Origin: Nemertoderma westbladi
Taxonomy: Eukaryota > Xenacoelomorpha > Nemertodermatida > Nemertodermatidae
Assembly (NCBI GenBank): GCA_032718475.1
Contig: JAUCBJ010007962.1
Coordinates: forward strand, 1-64,000
DNA length: 64,000 nucleotides
Reading direction: 5' to 3'
The first letter of the stretch is position 1, and every line of letters starts with the position of its first letter. This document shows, piece after piece, positions 32,453 to 43,004 of the stretch. A program made the translations under genes and the position numbers. The notes under the pieces were generated by a model that ran no database searches, was not told where the DNA came from, and saw only the letters and a list, made by a program, of their open reading frames with translations.

Positions 32453-33349
32453 CCAACCATTTCTAGTATTGATTCATACAGCATGTCTAATGTCCTAAGT
32501 CTAGAGAATGTAATGTAATGTAAGGTAAGTACAGTAGGCAGATGATACGGAAGCCCATAGTATCAAACAGTAGTGGAATAATCAACTACTGTATCATATT
32601 TTCTGTCACAAAGTTCTCAATATATTACACAAAACTCACAACCAGTAGATTTTTGCGATATTTATGCGCCATGACGCTTGAAAGTCGCAAGTGAATCGCA
32701 TGTGAGTTTTATGCGACTGAACGCAAGTTGTTGCGATATCTATGCGACTTAACGCAAGTAGGTCGCTTGCGTAAAGGTCGGGCCATAACTCTTGGGAATC
32801 ACATAAGATACGCCTGCGTTGCACGCTTGCGATACGCTTGCGCACTTTCACTGGGTAGTATCCCCTCGTCTTCTCTTCCGGATGCCTCTCGGTGAAATCC
32901 ACCAGTATCTCCTTTCCTCCTAACTCCGCCTTTCTCTTTCGGACAAGTTTCTCTGCCATTTCGAACTCTCCACAATCGCTCACCCGTTAGGTGGTGCCTT
33001 GCCACGGCGCGGTATGGATGAGTGATAAAGTAAAGATGGTTTATTCAGTTCGAAAATGGCCTATCTCTCGCAGAATTTCTGAGTTATTACCTAATTTTGC
33101 CACCTAATTCCTAAAACTGTCAAATTGTACCCTAAATTGAATAAATTAAAAATACGCTATTTTATTTTTAATTTAATCCTACTACTGTGCTACTACTTCT
33201 GCCAATGGATTATTCTACCTTATAATCCACATTCTGGCCTACTCTGTGGGCTTGTGCAGTACAACAGTATGCGTCGCGTGGCCTACACGATTTATCCAGC
33301 TGTACTCACGTGCCCCCCTCTCTCTACTCACTACTAACTAATATTTATA
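32453..33349. other. Region between A and the C minisatellite
   Basis: No convincing gene. A minus-strand frame (32636-32983) with MAEKLVRKRKAELGG is present in both duplication units, but I do not recognise it. Contains short repeats of the type TTGCGATATYTATGCGACTTAACGCAAG. It is probably part of the 3' LTR of element C, because C has a polypurine tract and TG at 36007-35998. In unit 2 the same sequence is 34458-35320. Confidence 0.4.
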
Positions 33350-34010
33350 TTATACATACCCTTCTACCACTAACTCTTACTAACCAGTACTACGTACCCT
33401 TTCACTAACTTCTAACTAACTCTTACTAATCGGTACTACGTACCCTCTTACTAACCTCTAACTCCCACTAACTCCTACTAACCGGTACTACGTACCCTCT
33501 TACTAACCTCTAACTCCCACTAACTCCTACTAACCGGTACTACGTACCCTCTTACTAACCTCTAACTTCCACTAACTCCTACTAACCGGTACTACGTACC
33601 CTCTTACTAACTTCTAACTCTCCCTACTAACGGTACTACGTACCCTCTTACTAACTTCTAACTCTCCCAACTGACGGTACTACGTAACCTCTTACTAATT
33701 TCTAACTCTCCCAACTAACGGTACTACGCACCCTCTTACTAACTTCTAACTCTCCCAACTAACGGTACTACGTACCCTCTTACTAACTTCTAACTCTCCC
33801 AACTAACGGTACTACGTACCCTCTTACTAACTTCTAACTTAACTAACTAATGGTACTACGTACCCTCTTACTACTTAACTAACTAACTTCTAACTCTCCC
33901 AACTCACGGTACTATGTACCCTCTTATTAACTTCTAACGTAACTAACTAATGGTACTACGTACCCTCTTACAACTTAACTAACTAACTTCTATCTGCCTA
34001 CTTACTGCGT
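33350..34010. repeat. Minisatellite, about 44-50 bp unit (copy in unit 1)
   Basis: About 13 units of GGTACTACGTACCCTCTTACTAAC followed by TTCTAACTCTCCCAACTAAC-like sequence. Each unit holds the small inverted repeat GGTACTACGTACC. Confidence 0.9.
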
Positions 34011-34240
34011 ACCTATTATGTACTATTATTTTTTTTATTTTTATTTTTATGTGTGGGAAGGGCGTCTCGCCCTCAATCCCACCCCCCTCAGTCCAAAACT
34101 TGGGCGACTAAACTCTACTCGACTAAGGTGCTCCCTCTAACAGGCAGCACTTCCCCACAGCCCTCCTGTAGGTCTTCCTATCTTTCGCCCCTATCTTGCC
34201 ACCTATCCGCACTTCTACCGATCGGACTCTTCCGTCCTCA

Positions 34241-36158
34241 TCGAGTAATTGGTAGAGAAAGGAACAAGAAATTAGCAGGAGCTGTATAAAATTAGTAAAT
34301 ATATCAGCGGACGGCAGATTAGCGCCATCCAACGGTAAGTAGCAGCGGTTTTGGATTTAGCAACCCTACATTACAAATAATACGCTCCTGATTGCCCTGC
34401 TTAATAAATAGAGCAATTTGTGTCTTTATTGGTTGGGTCGGGGTAGTTTGTTTAACACCAACCATTTCTAGTATTGATTCATACAGCATGTCTAATGTCC
34501 TAAGTCTAGAGAATGTAATGTAATGTAAGGTAAGTACAGTAGGCAGATGATACGGAAGCCCATAGTATCAAACAGTAGTGGAATAATCAACTACTGTATC
34601 ATATTTTCTGTCACAAAGTTCTCAATATATTACACAAAACTCACAACCAGTAGATTTTTGCGATATTTATGTGCCATGACGCTTGAAAGTCGCAAGTGAA
34701 TCGCATGTGAGTTTTATGCGACTTAACGCAAGTAGGTCGCTTGCGTAAAGGTCGGGCCATAACTCTTGGGAATCACATAAGATACGCCTGCGTTGCACGC
34801 TTGCGATACGCTTGCGCACTTTCACTGGGTAGTATCCCCTCGTCTTCTCTTCCGGATGCCTCTCGGTGAAATCCACCAGTATCTCCTTTCCTCCTAACTC
34901 CGCCTTTCTCTTTCGGACAAGTTTCTCTGCCATTTCGAACTCTCCACAATCGCTCACCCGTTAGGTGGTGCCTTGCCAAGGCGCGGTATGGATGAGTGAT
35001 AAAGTAAAGATGGTTTATTCAGTTCGAAAATGGCCTATCTCTCGCAGAATTTCTGAGTTATTACCTAATTTTGCCACCTAATTCCTAAAACTGTCAAATT
35101 GTACCCTAAATTGAATAAATTAAAAATACGCTATTTTATTTTTAATTTAATCCTACTACTGTGCTACTACTTCTGCCAATGGATTATTCTACCTTATAAT
35201 CCACATTCTGGCCTACTCTGTGGGCTTGTGCAGTACAACAGTATGCGTCGCGTGGCCTACACGATTTATCCAGCTGTACTCACGTGCCCCCCTCTCTCTA
35301 CTCACTACTAACTAATATTTATATTATACATACCCTTCTACCACTAACTCTTACTAACCAGTACTACGTACCCTTTCACTAACTTCTAACTAACTCTTAC
35401 TAATCGGTACTACGTACCCTCTTACTAACCTCTAACTCCCACTAACTCCTACTAACCGGTACTACGTACCCTCTTACTAACCTCTAACTCCCACTAACTC
35501 CTACTAACCGGTACTACGTACCCTCTTACTAACCTCTAACTTCCACTAACTCCTACTAACCGGTACTACGTACCCTCTTACTAACTTCTAACTCTCCCTA
35601 CTAACGGTACTATGTACCCTCTTACTAACTTCTAACTCTCCCAACTGACGGTACTACGTAACCTCTTACTAATTTCTAACTCTCCCAACTAACAGTACTA
35701 CGCACCCTCTTACTAACTTCTAACTCTCCCAACTAATGGTACTACGTACCCTCTTACTAACTTCTAACTCTCTCAACTAACGGTACTACGTACCCTCTTA
35801 CTAACTTCTAACTCTCCCAACTAACGGTACTACGTACCCTCTTACTAACTTCTATCTTAACTAACTAATGGTACTACATACCCTCTTACTACTTAACTAA
35901 CTAACTTCTATCTGCCTACTTACTGCGTACCTATTATGTACTATTATTTTTTTTATTTTTATTTTTATGTGTGGGAAGGGCGTCTCGCCCTCAATCCCAC
36001 CCCCCTCAGTCCAAAACTTGGGCGACTAAACTCTACTCGACTAAGGTGCTCCCTCTAACAGGCAGCACTTCCCTACAGCCCTCCTGTAGGTCTTCCTATC
36101 TTTCGCCCCTATCTTGCCACCTATCCGCACTTCTACCGATCGGACTCTTCCGTCCTCA
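34241..36158. repeat. Tandem duplication, unit 2
   Basis: 1918 bp. It differs from unit 1 mainly by loss of a roughly 37-bp GCGACTTAACGCAAGT-type unit near 34710 and by minisatellite copy number; base substitutions are few. Confidence 0.92.
35320..35930. repeat. Minisatellite, same family (copy in unit 2)
   Basis: Same array as 33350-34010, one or two units shorter, with a few private substitutions. Confidence 0.9.
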
Positions 36159-36337
36159 TCGGAGTAAGTGCCCACAACTCTCGCCAACCGCCACTGGTTG
36201 TTGATGATGGTATCGTCCGTGACGATCACCAGATCACCCTCATTTAACTCCCTGTTTGTATTTCTCCACTTGCTTCTCCTATGAAGCGTGGGTAGATATT
36301 CCTCGACCCACCTCCTCCAGTACTCCGCGCTTATCAC
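36041..36337 (-). pseudogene. pol: DUF5641 domain of element C
   Basis: Begins YWRRWVEEYLPTLHRRSKW and continues GDLVIVTDD...WRLARVV, then DGRVRSVEVRIGG, the standard DUF5641 pattern. Stop codon at 36041-36043. The last part is also present in the duplicated unit at 34123-34240. Confidence 0.88.
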
Positions 36338-37158
36338 CTTAGCGACTTTCCAACTCTGGCGGAGTGTATATTGTCTGGGTCTACACCCCGCATGTCGATG
36401 GTCGCTGGCCTTTCCATTAGAAAGTGACTGGGCGTCAGCACATCTAACGACTCAGGGTCATTATTTTCTGGATATAGCGGTCTGCTATCAATGATACCCT
36501 CACACTTTGCTAGTACCGTCCTTAGTACGTCCTCTGTTACCATGTGGTTGTTCATCAACTTCGTCATCAGACGCTTGGAACTACCCATGAGTCTCTCGAT
36601 GCATCCTAGAGTATGCGGAGCATATGGCGTCCTCCTCTCCCACTTTACCTGTCGCCTTCTCATGGCTGCCCTGACTTCCTCCCCTTCCAGGATATCCAAG
36701 GCCTCTGCCATCTCTTCTCCGCCCCCACAAAGTTGGTCCCGTTGTCAGAACATATTACTGCGATCGTCCCACCTTTGCGGTCTCTGAACCTTTCTAGAGC
36801 ATTAATGAATGCTGATACAGTTGCATCTTGGGCGAGTTCTATCCCTACCGCCCACGTATTGTTACACACGAAGATAATACCGTAGCGTTTCTCCGTGTGT
36901 CGCATCACCTTAATCTTTATTGGCCCAAACATATCCACACCGCAATGCGTAAATGGCGGGTCATGTTGTCTCACCCTACTGGCCGGCAGTGGCGCCATCT
37001 CCTGTATAGCTCGCTCCTTCTTCGTTCGTCGGCAGGTCTGGCACTGCCCCACTACCGCCTTTACCTTCTGCCTCAACTGTTTGACCCAAAAGGTCCTCCG
37101 TATCTCCGTGAGGGTCCAGTTGGTGCCCCCGTGCAATATCGACTTGTGGGAGTCCCAT
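36334..37158 (-). pseudogene. pol: Integrase of element C
   Basis: The zinc-binding part (HKSILHGG...CQTC) lies near 37100. The core has Asp in GVDMFGP, Asp in CSDNGTNF and Glu in LGCIERLMGSSKR, so the catalytic DDE set is visible. A frameshift between 36660 and 36711 separates the second Asp from the Glu. NSRPL-like and LTPSHFLM segments follow, then DUF5641. It would insert the DNA copy into the genome. Confidence 0.88.
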
Positions 37159-37290
37159 ATAATCTGGTGGACTATCAGCGATCCATTAGGGATGATGATG
37201 GGCTTTGGTGGGATGACACACCCTAGAGTTCATTACTAACATCCCGTCATCATTGAGTTGTGGTGACAGCGCAATCAGCTCACTGTCCCG

Positions 37291-38112
37291 TCAGAGATGC
37301 TGTTGTTTACTGACGCATTCCACCTCGTTGCCGTAGTTCTTTCTCTGCTCGCAGCGGATGATTGCCTTGGCCGCTCCCTCCAGATCGATGGTTGTTCGAA
37401 TTTTTATGTCTTTGCCGACTCCCTTGAGGAAATCCCCGAAGGCTCTCCAGTACGCCACTAACTTCTTGGTCTTGTACCAACTGGAGCTGTAGCTAAGGAG
37501 TTTGTCCATTGGGTTATCGCACAGTTTTTCCGATTTTGGTTGCACGTCCCTTATCTCCCTCACCATTTGTCTATATATCTCTTCACTCTCTGAATCACCT
37601 TCCTCTTCCTCTAATGCTACCTCTCCTGAGCCCGGGTCCACCTTTCTCATCGGCGGCCAGGCTGTCTTATCGCTCAGAAATTGCAGCCCATGCTGCCATA
37701 ATACTTCCTTCTTCAGGAAAGTGTGGCATGCCACGCCCCTCAATAACAAGTCCGCTGGGTTCTCGTCCATTGGGCAGTAGTGCCACCTTTCTAACTCTGT
37801 GGTCGCCCTTTTTTCGTCCATCCTGTTTGCGATGAATATAGGGTACCTTGTCCTTTCGTTATGTAGCCAACCAAGCACTACCATGGAATCCGTCCAGTAG
37901 TGTGTCTCCACTATGTTGGGAATAACGTCCATCAAGTAGGCTGTGGCCCTTACTCCTAACCTCGCTGCTGTTAACTCGAGTTTCGGAACCAATGCTGAAT
38001 TTGGTGGCGTCGACTTTGCCTTGCTGAATGCGAGTTTGGGCTTGTGAGCCCCCTCTCGTTGTACTAAGTAGAGTGCCGCTCCGTATGCCTCTAACGATGC
38101 ATCGGAGAACAT
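37291..38112 (-). pseudogene. pol: RNase H and downstream linker of element C
   Basis: 273 open codons: MFSDASLEAYG at the start, PKLELTAARLG, HYWTDSMVVLGWL and NPADLLLRG, the catalytic and closing motifs of Pao RNase H. A charged linker leads to integrase. The 38113-38416 stretch between RT and this frame is shifted and contains the RT thumb. Confidence 0.88.
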
Positions 38113-38416
38113 TTTTTATGTAGATCCAGATTCGTCATGTCCCCATCTGGGAAATACACTCGTGGCATGCTGTATGTTCCCATCTGCTCTAAACTCTCTG
38201 TCCACTTGTGCCACTGCTTGCTGATCTCTTCCGGGACCTCCGTGTCCCAATCCTCCTTCAATTTGTATACTCTCTTGAGTATCTGTTTCCCCGTGACTAG
38301 TAATGGGGATGCTAGGCCTAGGGATCATATATCCTTGCTATGTACGACACATAGCCCCTCTTTGTGTGGATGTCTGCGCCCTCCTGGCTCAACTGATACT
38401 TCAGTTCATCTGTCTC

Positions 38417-39316
38417 TCAGTTCCACACGATTTCCAGTGCCTTCTGTTGAGACTCTATCCTCTTGTTCGCCATGTCCTGTCCATTGGCTGTCGTGGGGTT
38501 ATCCATGGTCGATTCTGGCCTCCTATCCTCTATGGCCTTAATAAATTCCTCCGAACTGGATTGGAACTTGGTCAGGTTAAAGCCGGATCCTTTAAGGATG
38601 TCGCGAACCTCGCGCCCTGTATCCAGTAGTTCCTTAACCGTGTTTCCAGACTCCATTCCGTCGTCTACATAGAAGCCGCGTCGAATCATATCGACGGCTT
38701 TGGCGCTGTACTTATCCTCCTTCCCCTCTACTGTGTCTCTTACGGCCCCAGTTGTCGTAAACAAAGACGACTTGGCTCCCATATTCTGTACTACCATCTT
38801 GTACATCAGTATTGTCGACGGTTCCTCGTCGCCGTTGTACCATATGAAGCGTTGGCTGTCGCTATCCCCTTCCGTTACACGGACTTGGTTGAACATGCCT
38901 TCTATGTCGCAGGTGAAGGCGTGTTTCCCATTCCTGAATCTGAGTAGGACCTCGATCCCTGAGTTGTAGATATTGGGACCCTCCAGCAGATAATCGTTTA
39001 GGCATTTGCCGTTGGTTTTAGCCGATGCGTCAACTACCATCCGCAGTTTACTTTTCTTCGGGTCTAGAGCCACGTGGAGTGGCAGGTAATAAGTCCTGTC
39101 CGTGTTTGGTTTGTCGACCGGTAGTTCTACGGCCCATCCTTTCTCGACGTACTTCTTAATTGTCTTGTCAATGTACTCATTCTTTTCAGGGCTCTGTTTT
39201 AGCATCTGCTTCAACTTACGAAGCCTCGTGAGTACCATTCCTCTATTGTTGGGTAGCAGTAGCTTCGGTAGCTTCCATACCATCCCTATGGTATACCGCC
39301 CCTCGTCGCATCTCAT
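38417..39316 (-). pseudogene. pol: Reverse transcriptase of element C
   Basis: 299 open codons with YTIGMVWK, LRMVVDASA, LLEGPNIYNSGIEVLLRFRNG, catalytic FTCDIEGMF and the active-site YVDD (codons 38671-38660). All RT motifs are kept in this fragment. It overlaps no other domain and follows protease at a small gap. Confidence 0.9.
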
Positions 39317-39324
39317 CGACTCCT

Positions 39325-40050
39325 TTACGCTCTGTAGAGCCTGTTTGTCTTCTCCGATGTTCCGACCCCAGTCTCCTTTAATCCCTCAAAATCCTGCCTG
39401 AGCAGTCTCCTGAGCTGCTCCTCCGCTCCCTCATCCTCAATCTCTCGCATAGTTCCCGCGAACATGCAGCCTGATGTCTCTGACATCCTAAATGGTATTT
39501 TACTCTTAATTGGGCCGCTCAGCGTCCACCCGAATGGTGTTAAAATCGCCACCGGGTCACACTGCCTGTCTTTGCCGAAGACCGTTTGCATTCTCTCGTG
39601 GGCCATCGGGCAGTCCATTCCTACTATAATGGATACCTTCCTAACGTCTACCTCTGGGATTGAGAAGTCGATACTGTCCAGGAATTTATATTGTTCGACC
39701 TCGATGTTGGTTGGTTGCCTGGCATTGATATTTATCAACTCTATCACCTGGATGGGGTCGATGGTCGCCCCATAGTCGCATCCCAGTACTACCGCTGCTA
39801 TCGCGCACTGTCCGGTCCTCATCTCCAGGACCTTATCTTTGCTGGAGATGGTTGTTACTGCCATTCTACTTGGCCTCGTTCTCAACCCTATCTCTTCGGC
39901 CACCCAATTCTCAACTAAGGTGAAGGCTGCTCCAATGTCGACCAGCATCAATGTAGTCACTGATCGATTGCCTTCCCCAATCACTCGCACTGGTACTACC
40001 CCAAGTAGTACCGTTCCTCTCTTCTTTGCTCCCCCTGTGCTCGTTGCCAT
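39325..40050 (-). pseudogene. pol: Aspartic protease (DUF1758-like) of element C
   Basis: 241 codons. The catalytic site reads VDIGAAFTLV, with Ile where the family has Thr or Ser, probably an inactivating change. The GMDCPMAHERMQ and PFGWTLSGP segments match the end of DUF1758 proteases. Confidence 0.85.
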
Positions 40051-40920
40051 TGTCTGACCTTTACTTTGACCGAACTTAATTGGTGTTTCCTTGCATTGGT
40101 TAGCGAACAGATTTCATTTCTTCTCGCGTATTCTACCTGATCTTCCCTGGGTAGCGCTTGCCAGTACCTGCAGTTCATGGTCTGATGAAGTGCATTTGTA
40201 TGTAATTGGCATTTGCTCTTTGGGTTGTAGCCGTCCTTATACAGTTCGCTGCGTATCGCACCTACGTTTGTACCAAAGTCCCTACCATTCTTATTGTTTG
40301 GGTTCGGCCTACTGGGCGTGCTGGGGTTATGTTTATTTGTGTTGTTATTTTTCCCCTGTCCGTTCCATGATGTGGTCTTACCCCCGGCTACCTGTGGACT
40401 AGTAGTCCCCTGCGTTGCCGTGTACGGCAGTGACTGTCTGAGCTTTGGCAATGCGTTTGACGCGTTGTGTTCTGGTTTCGGTCTCCAGGTGCCCGTATTC
40501 CCTGTCTAGTGCCCACCATGCTGTTGTGAAGCCGCCCTCGATGCCCTGGTATTGCCTCACGATATCATATGCTGGGCCTCCTGTATATACTTGCAGATAT
40601 TTTAGGCACTCCGCCTGCATCAAGTTCTTTGTTAGTATTTCATTACTATACATGCGCCAAAACTGCAGGTATTCTTCCGGCCTACTTCCATCAAATTTAA
40701 ATGGTTCCACGGGTGGTAACTCGATCCTGGTTTTTAATGCATCGATCAATGTGGCCATTCCCATTGCTTGTGCTTCCAATGGGTTCGATGGATGTTGTAT
40801 AGGTTCTCCCGTCGGGTGCGGTCCATTCATCCTGTCTGCCGCTTTCCTTTGACTTGGATATATCATTGGGGGTAGCGGCCCCCTCCATATTTCGGTGTCA
40901 CACGATCTGTTCTCGTCCAA
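39996..40920 (-). pseudogene. gag: Gag core and knuckle remnant of element C
   Basis: 40399-40920 carries PVEPFKFDGSRPEEYLQFWRMY and ALDREYGHLETETRTQRV, the DUF1759-type Pao Gag core. 39996-40451 in another frame is N/T/S-rich with a single recognisable CQLHTNALHQTMNC knuckle-like stretch and a second that lost residues. One frameshift near 40440 separates the two. Confidence 0.75.
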
Positions 40921-40978
40921 GGGGTTCGATGTTCTTACTCCTATTGGGGTATATTGTTGATATTGTGATGGGGGAATG

Positions 40979-41888
40979 TCACCCAGTCCCCCCCCCCCCC
41001 CCCACCGGTATGTTTGGTACTGGGGTTGATGTTAATATATTGGGGCCCATGTACCTATCCGCAATAATTCTCCCCTCCCCTGGATATATGTTATGTCCTT
41101 GCATGCTGTAGTCATACTGCTGTGCTGGTACCGGTATAGGCCTATCCACTTCTGGCCTACCTGCCGGTATGTACTCCGTGACTTCCAGGTTTAATCCCGT
41201 TGTCCGCGCTATCCTATCGCCTACATTATCTCTCCCAGTATGGCCTATGGTATGTGCAGTAAGGCCTACAGTATGTCCTGCAGTCTGTATGTGTTGCTCG
41301 GGATCGAAGTTTAATCTTCTCGAATAATCCTCCAAGCAGCTACCGTATTCTCGATCGGTAGGTAGATCCCGCCGGAAAGTTTCTCTTCGACCCCCTCTAT
41401 TGTTCTCGTCCTCGTACCGGTACATCGCGTACCCCTCTCTCGACGCGTAGTGCGCCTTGTCAGGTCGCGTTTCTCTGGGACGACGGCAATCTCCCGAAGT
41501 TCGACCCCACTGACTCTCTGTTTCCATCTCTACTACCGACGGCTCGCTATCCGTCCTCGCTCTCCGTCGCCCGCGACAACACTTTTTCTATTTTCTTCTC
41601 TTCTTCTCTCTCCAGTGCTGTATTCCCGCTCGTGAGATCTCTTGTCGACCTCCCGGTTAAACTCCACTGTTCTTCTTCCCTCTTCTGATCTGATTGTAAA
41701 TTCGAATTTAGATTTAAATTATTTGAATTATTTTGCATAATTATATTATTTGAGTTATTTTGTATGTTCAGGTTTAGACTATTATTTAAATTATTTCCTA
41801 CGTTTATATTAGAATCGTTCGGATTTAAATTACTACTGTCGGGCAAAATACTATTTCCTGCAATGAAAGTTTGGTTAGAGTTATCCAC
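40979..41888 (-). pseudogene. gag: Central Gag region of element C
   Basis: Two frames. 41547-41888 is an N/S-rich low-complexity stretch, partly encoded by AAT repeats. 40979-41527 has R/E-rich sequence, then HIQTAGHTVGLTAHTIGHTGRDN, then a poly-Gly end encoded by a 16-base G-run on this strand (40988-41003). The same HIQTAGHTVGLT segment occurs in relic D at 46930-47010, which shows that both come from one family. Confidence 0.65.
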
Positions 41889-41914
41889 TACGGTACCATT
41901 AATATTAACGTCCT

Positions 41915-43004
41915 CTACTGTATTATTATTATTACCCCCCTGCCCGTACGGTCACACCAGTCTCGGGTCTGTCGTGCGGTCCCTGTAAATGGGGTATTAA
42001 TAAATGTTTCCACAACCCTTGGCTCCTCGTAAATACTCGAGCCAGCCTCGCTCTCTGACAATCCCATCTGTGCCAGTTCCAGTCTGCGCTTCTGTTTGGC
42101 TTGATATTGCATAAGCCCCTTCAACCGGGCGTGCATATTATCCCGCACACGCTTCCCCGTTATCTCTCTCTCCAAGTCCTCCCGCGTACTCTGATCGACT
42201 AACTCGGCCTCTCTCGCAATTCTCTCAAGTCGTCTCACCTCACATTCTCTTCGCTCATTCTCCGCCCTCACCTCGTGCTCCTTACGTTCACTCTCCGCCT
42301 CTTTCCTTTCCCTCATTCCCAATTCTTCACACTCCTTAAACTCTCTCGCGATCCTCTCAGCCCTCTCTCTGTTCTCTCTAACCAGTTCTTTCTCCTTCTC
42401 TAGTAACGCACTCCCTTCCTCTAACTGTCTCTCTAATTCTCTCTGGTCTAGCGCCGCCAGATCGAGTTGGCACACCAGATCTCTTTCTAGCACCCGTCTT
42501 TCTTTTGCGGAGGATGTAGCAGACTTATCAGTTACGACGGACTCCCTCCGCCTTCCCGTCCTACTAACTTTCCCCCGCCTCCCGGAACTTTCTCCGACCG
42601 ACGAGACCGAATCCTCGGGGTTAACCTCGGATTCGCCCTCCTGCGGTCTCCTCCAACCCACTAATTTTATTCCCCGGGCATCGACTAAGTATGGCCCTAT
42701 GTACACTACACCAGGCTCCATACCCCATACATTCCCATAGTTCAAACAGTTCGCTGGCAACCCCTCTCGCTCTCTCATCGGCTAGTTCTCCCTGCCCAAA
42801 ATGCACTAAGTAAGCAAAGTGTTTATTCGACTCATCTAGCCGCTTCTCTAACTTCACCTGGTCTATCTTGGCCCCTCCTTTGGCTTCTCTTAATTGCTTC
42901 CGGGTCGCGTTGTAGGCCCGTCGGAGCCAGTCGCTAACCCCGACGTCCTCGTTGCCGATGTCTCCTCTATCCCTCCGTGTCCGGCGCCATACCGGCAGCC
43001 CCAC
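41915..43004 (-). pseudogene. gag: Gag N-terminal and coiled-coil region of element C
   Basis: 42621-43004 gives an N-terminal helical domain (SDWLRRAYNATRKQLREAKG). A frameshift leads to 41915-42778, a long E/R/K coiled coil without strict tandem repeats, followed by YEEPRVVETFINTPF. Same plan as gag of A: N-domain, coil, linker, core. Function in particle assembly is inferred. Confidence 0.65.

Larger units (their letters stand above)
32236..34240. repeat. Tandem duplication, unit 1
   Basis: 2005 bp repeated directly as 34241-36158. The unit spans the end of the A LTR, intervening DNA, a minisatellite and the last codons of element C DUF5641. The junction reads CCTCA|TCGAG with ATCG-type microhomology at the breakpoints. 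Confidence 0.92.

Noticed and set aside
32636-32983. Minus-strand 115-codon frame with a basic N-terminus, repeated at 34667-34957
   Set aside because: Kept in both copies only through the recent tandem duplication; the two frames diverge at the end where a 37-bp unit is lost. No recognised domain.
33350-35930. CRISPR-like regular repeats
   Set aside because: Units are contiguous and degenerate with no distinct spacers, in a eukaryotic retrotransposon context; a minisatellite explains them.
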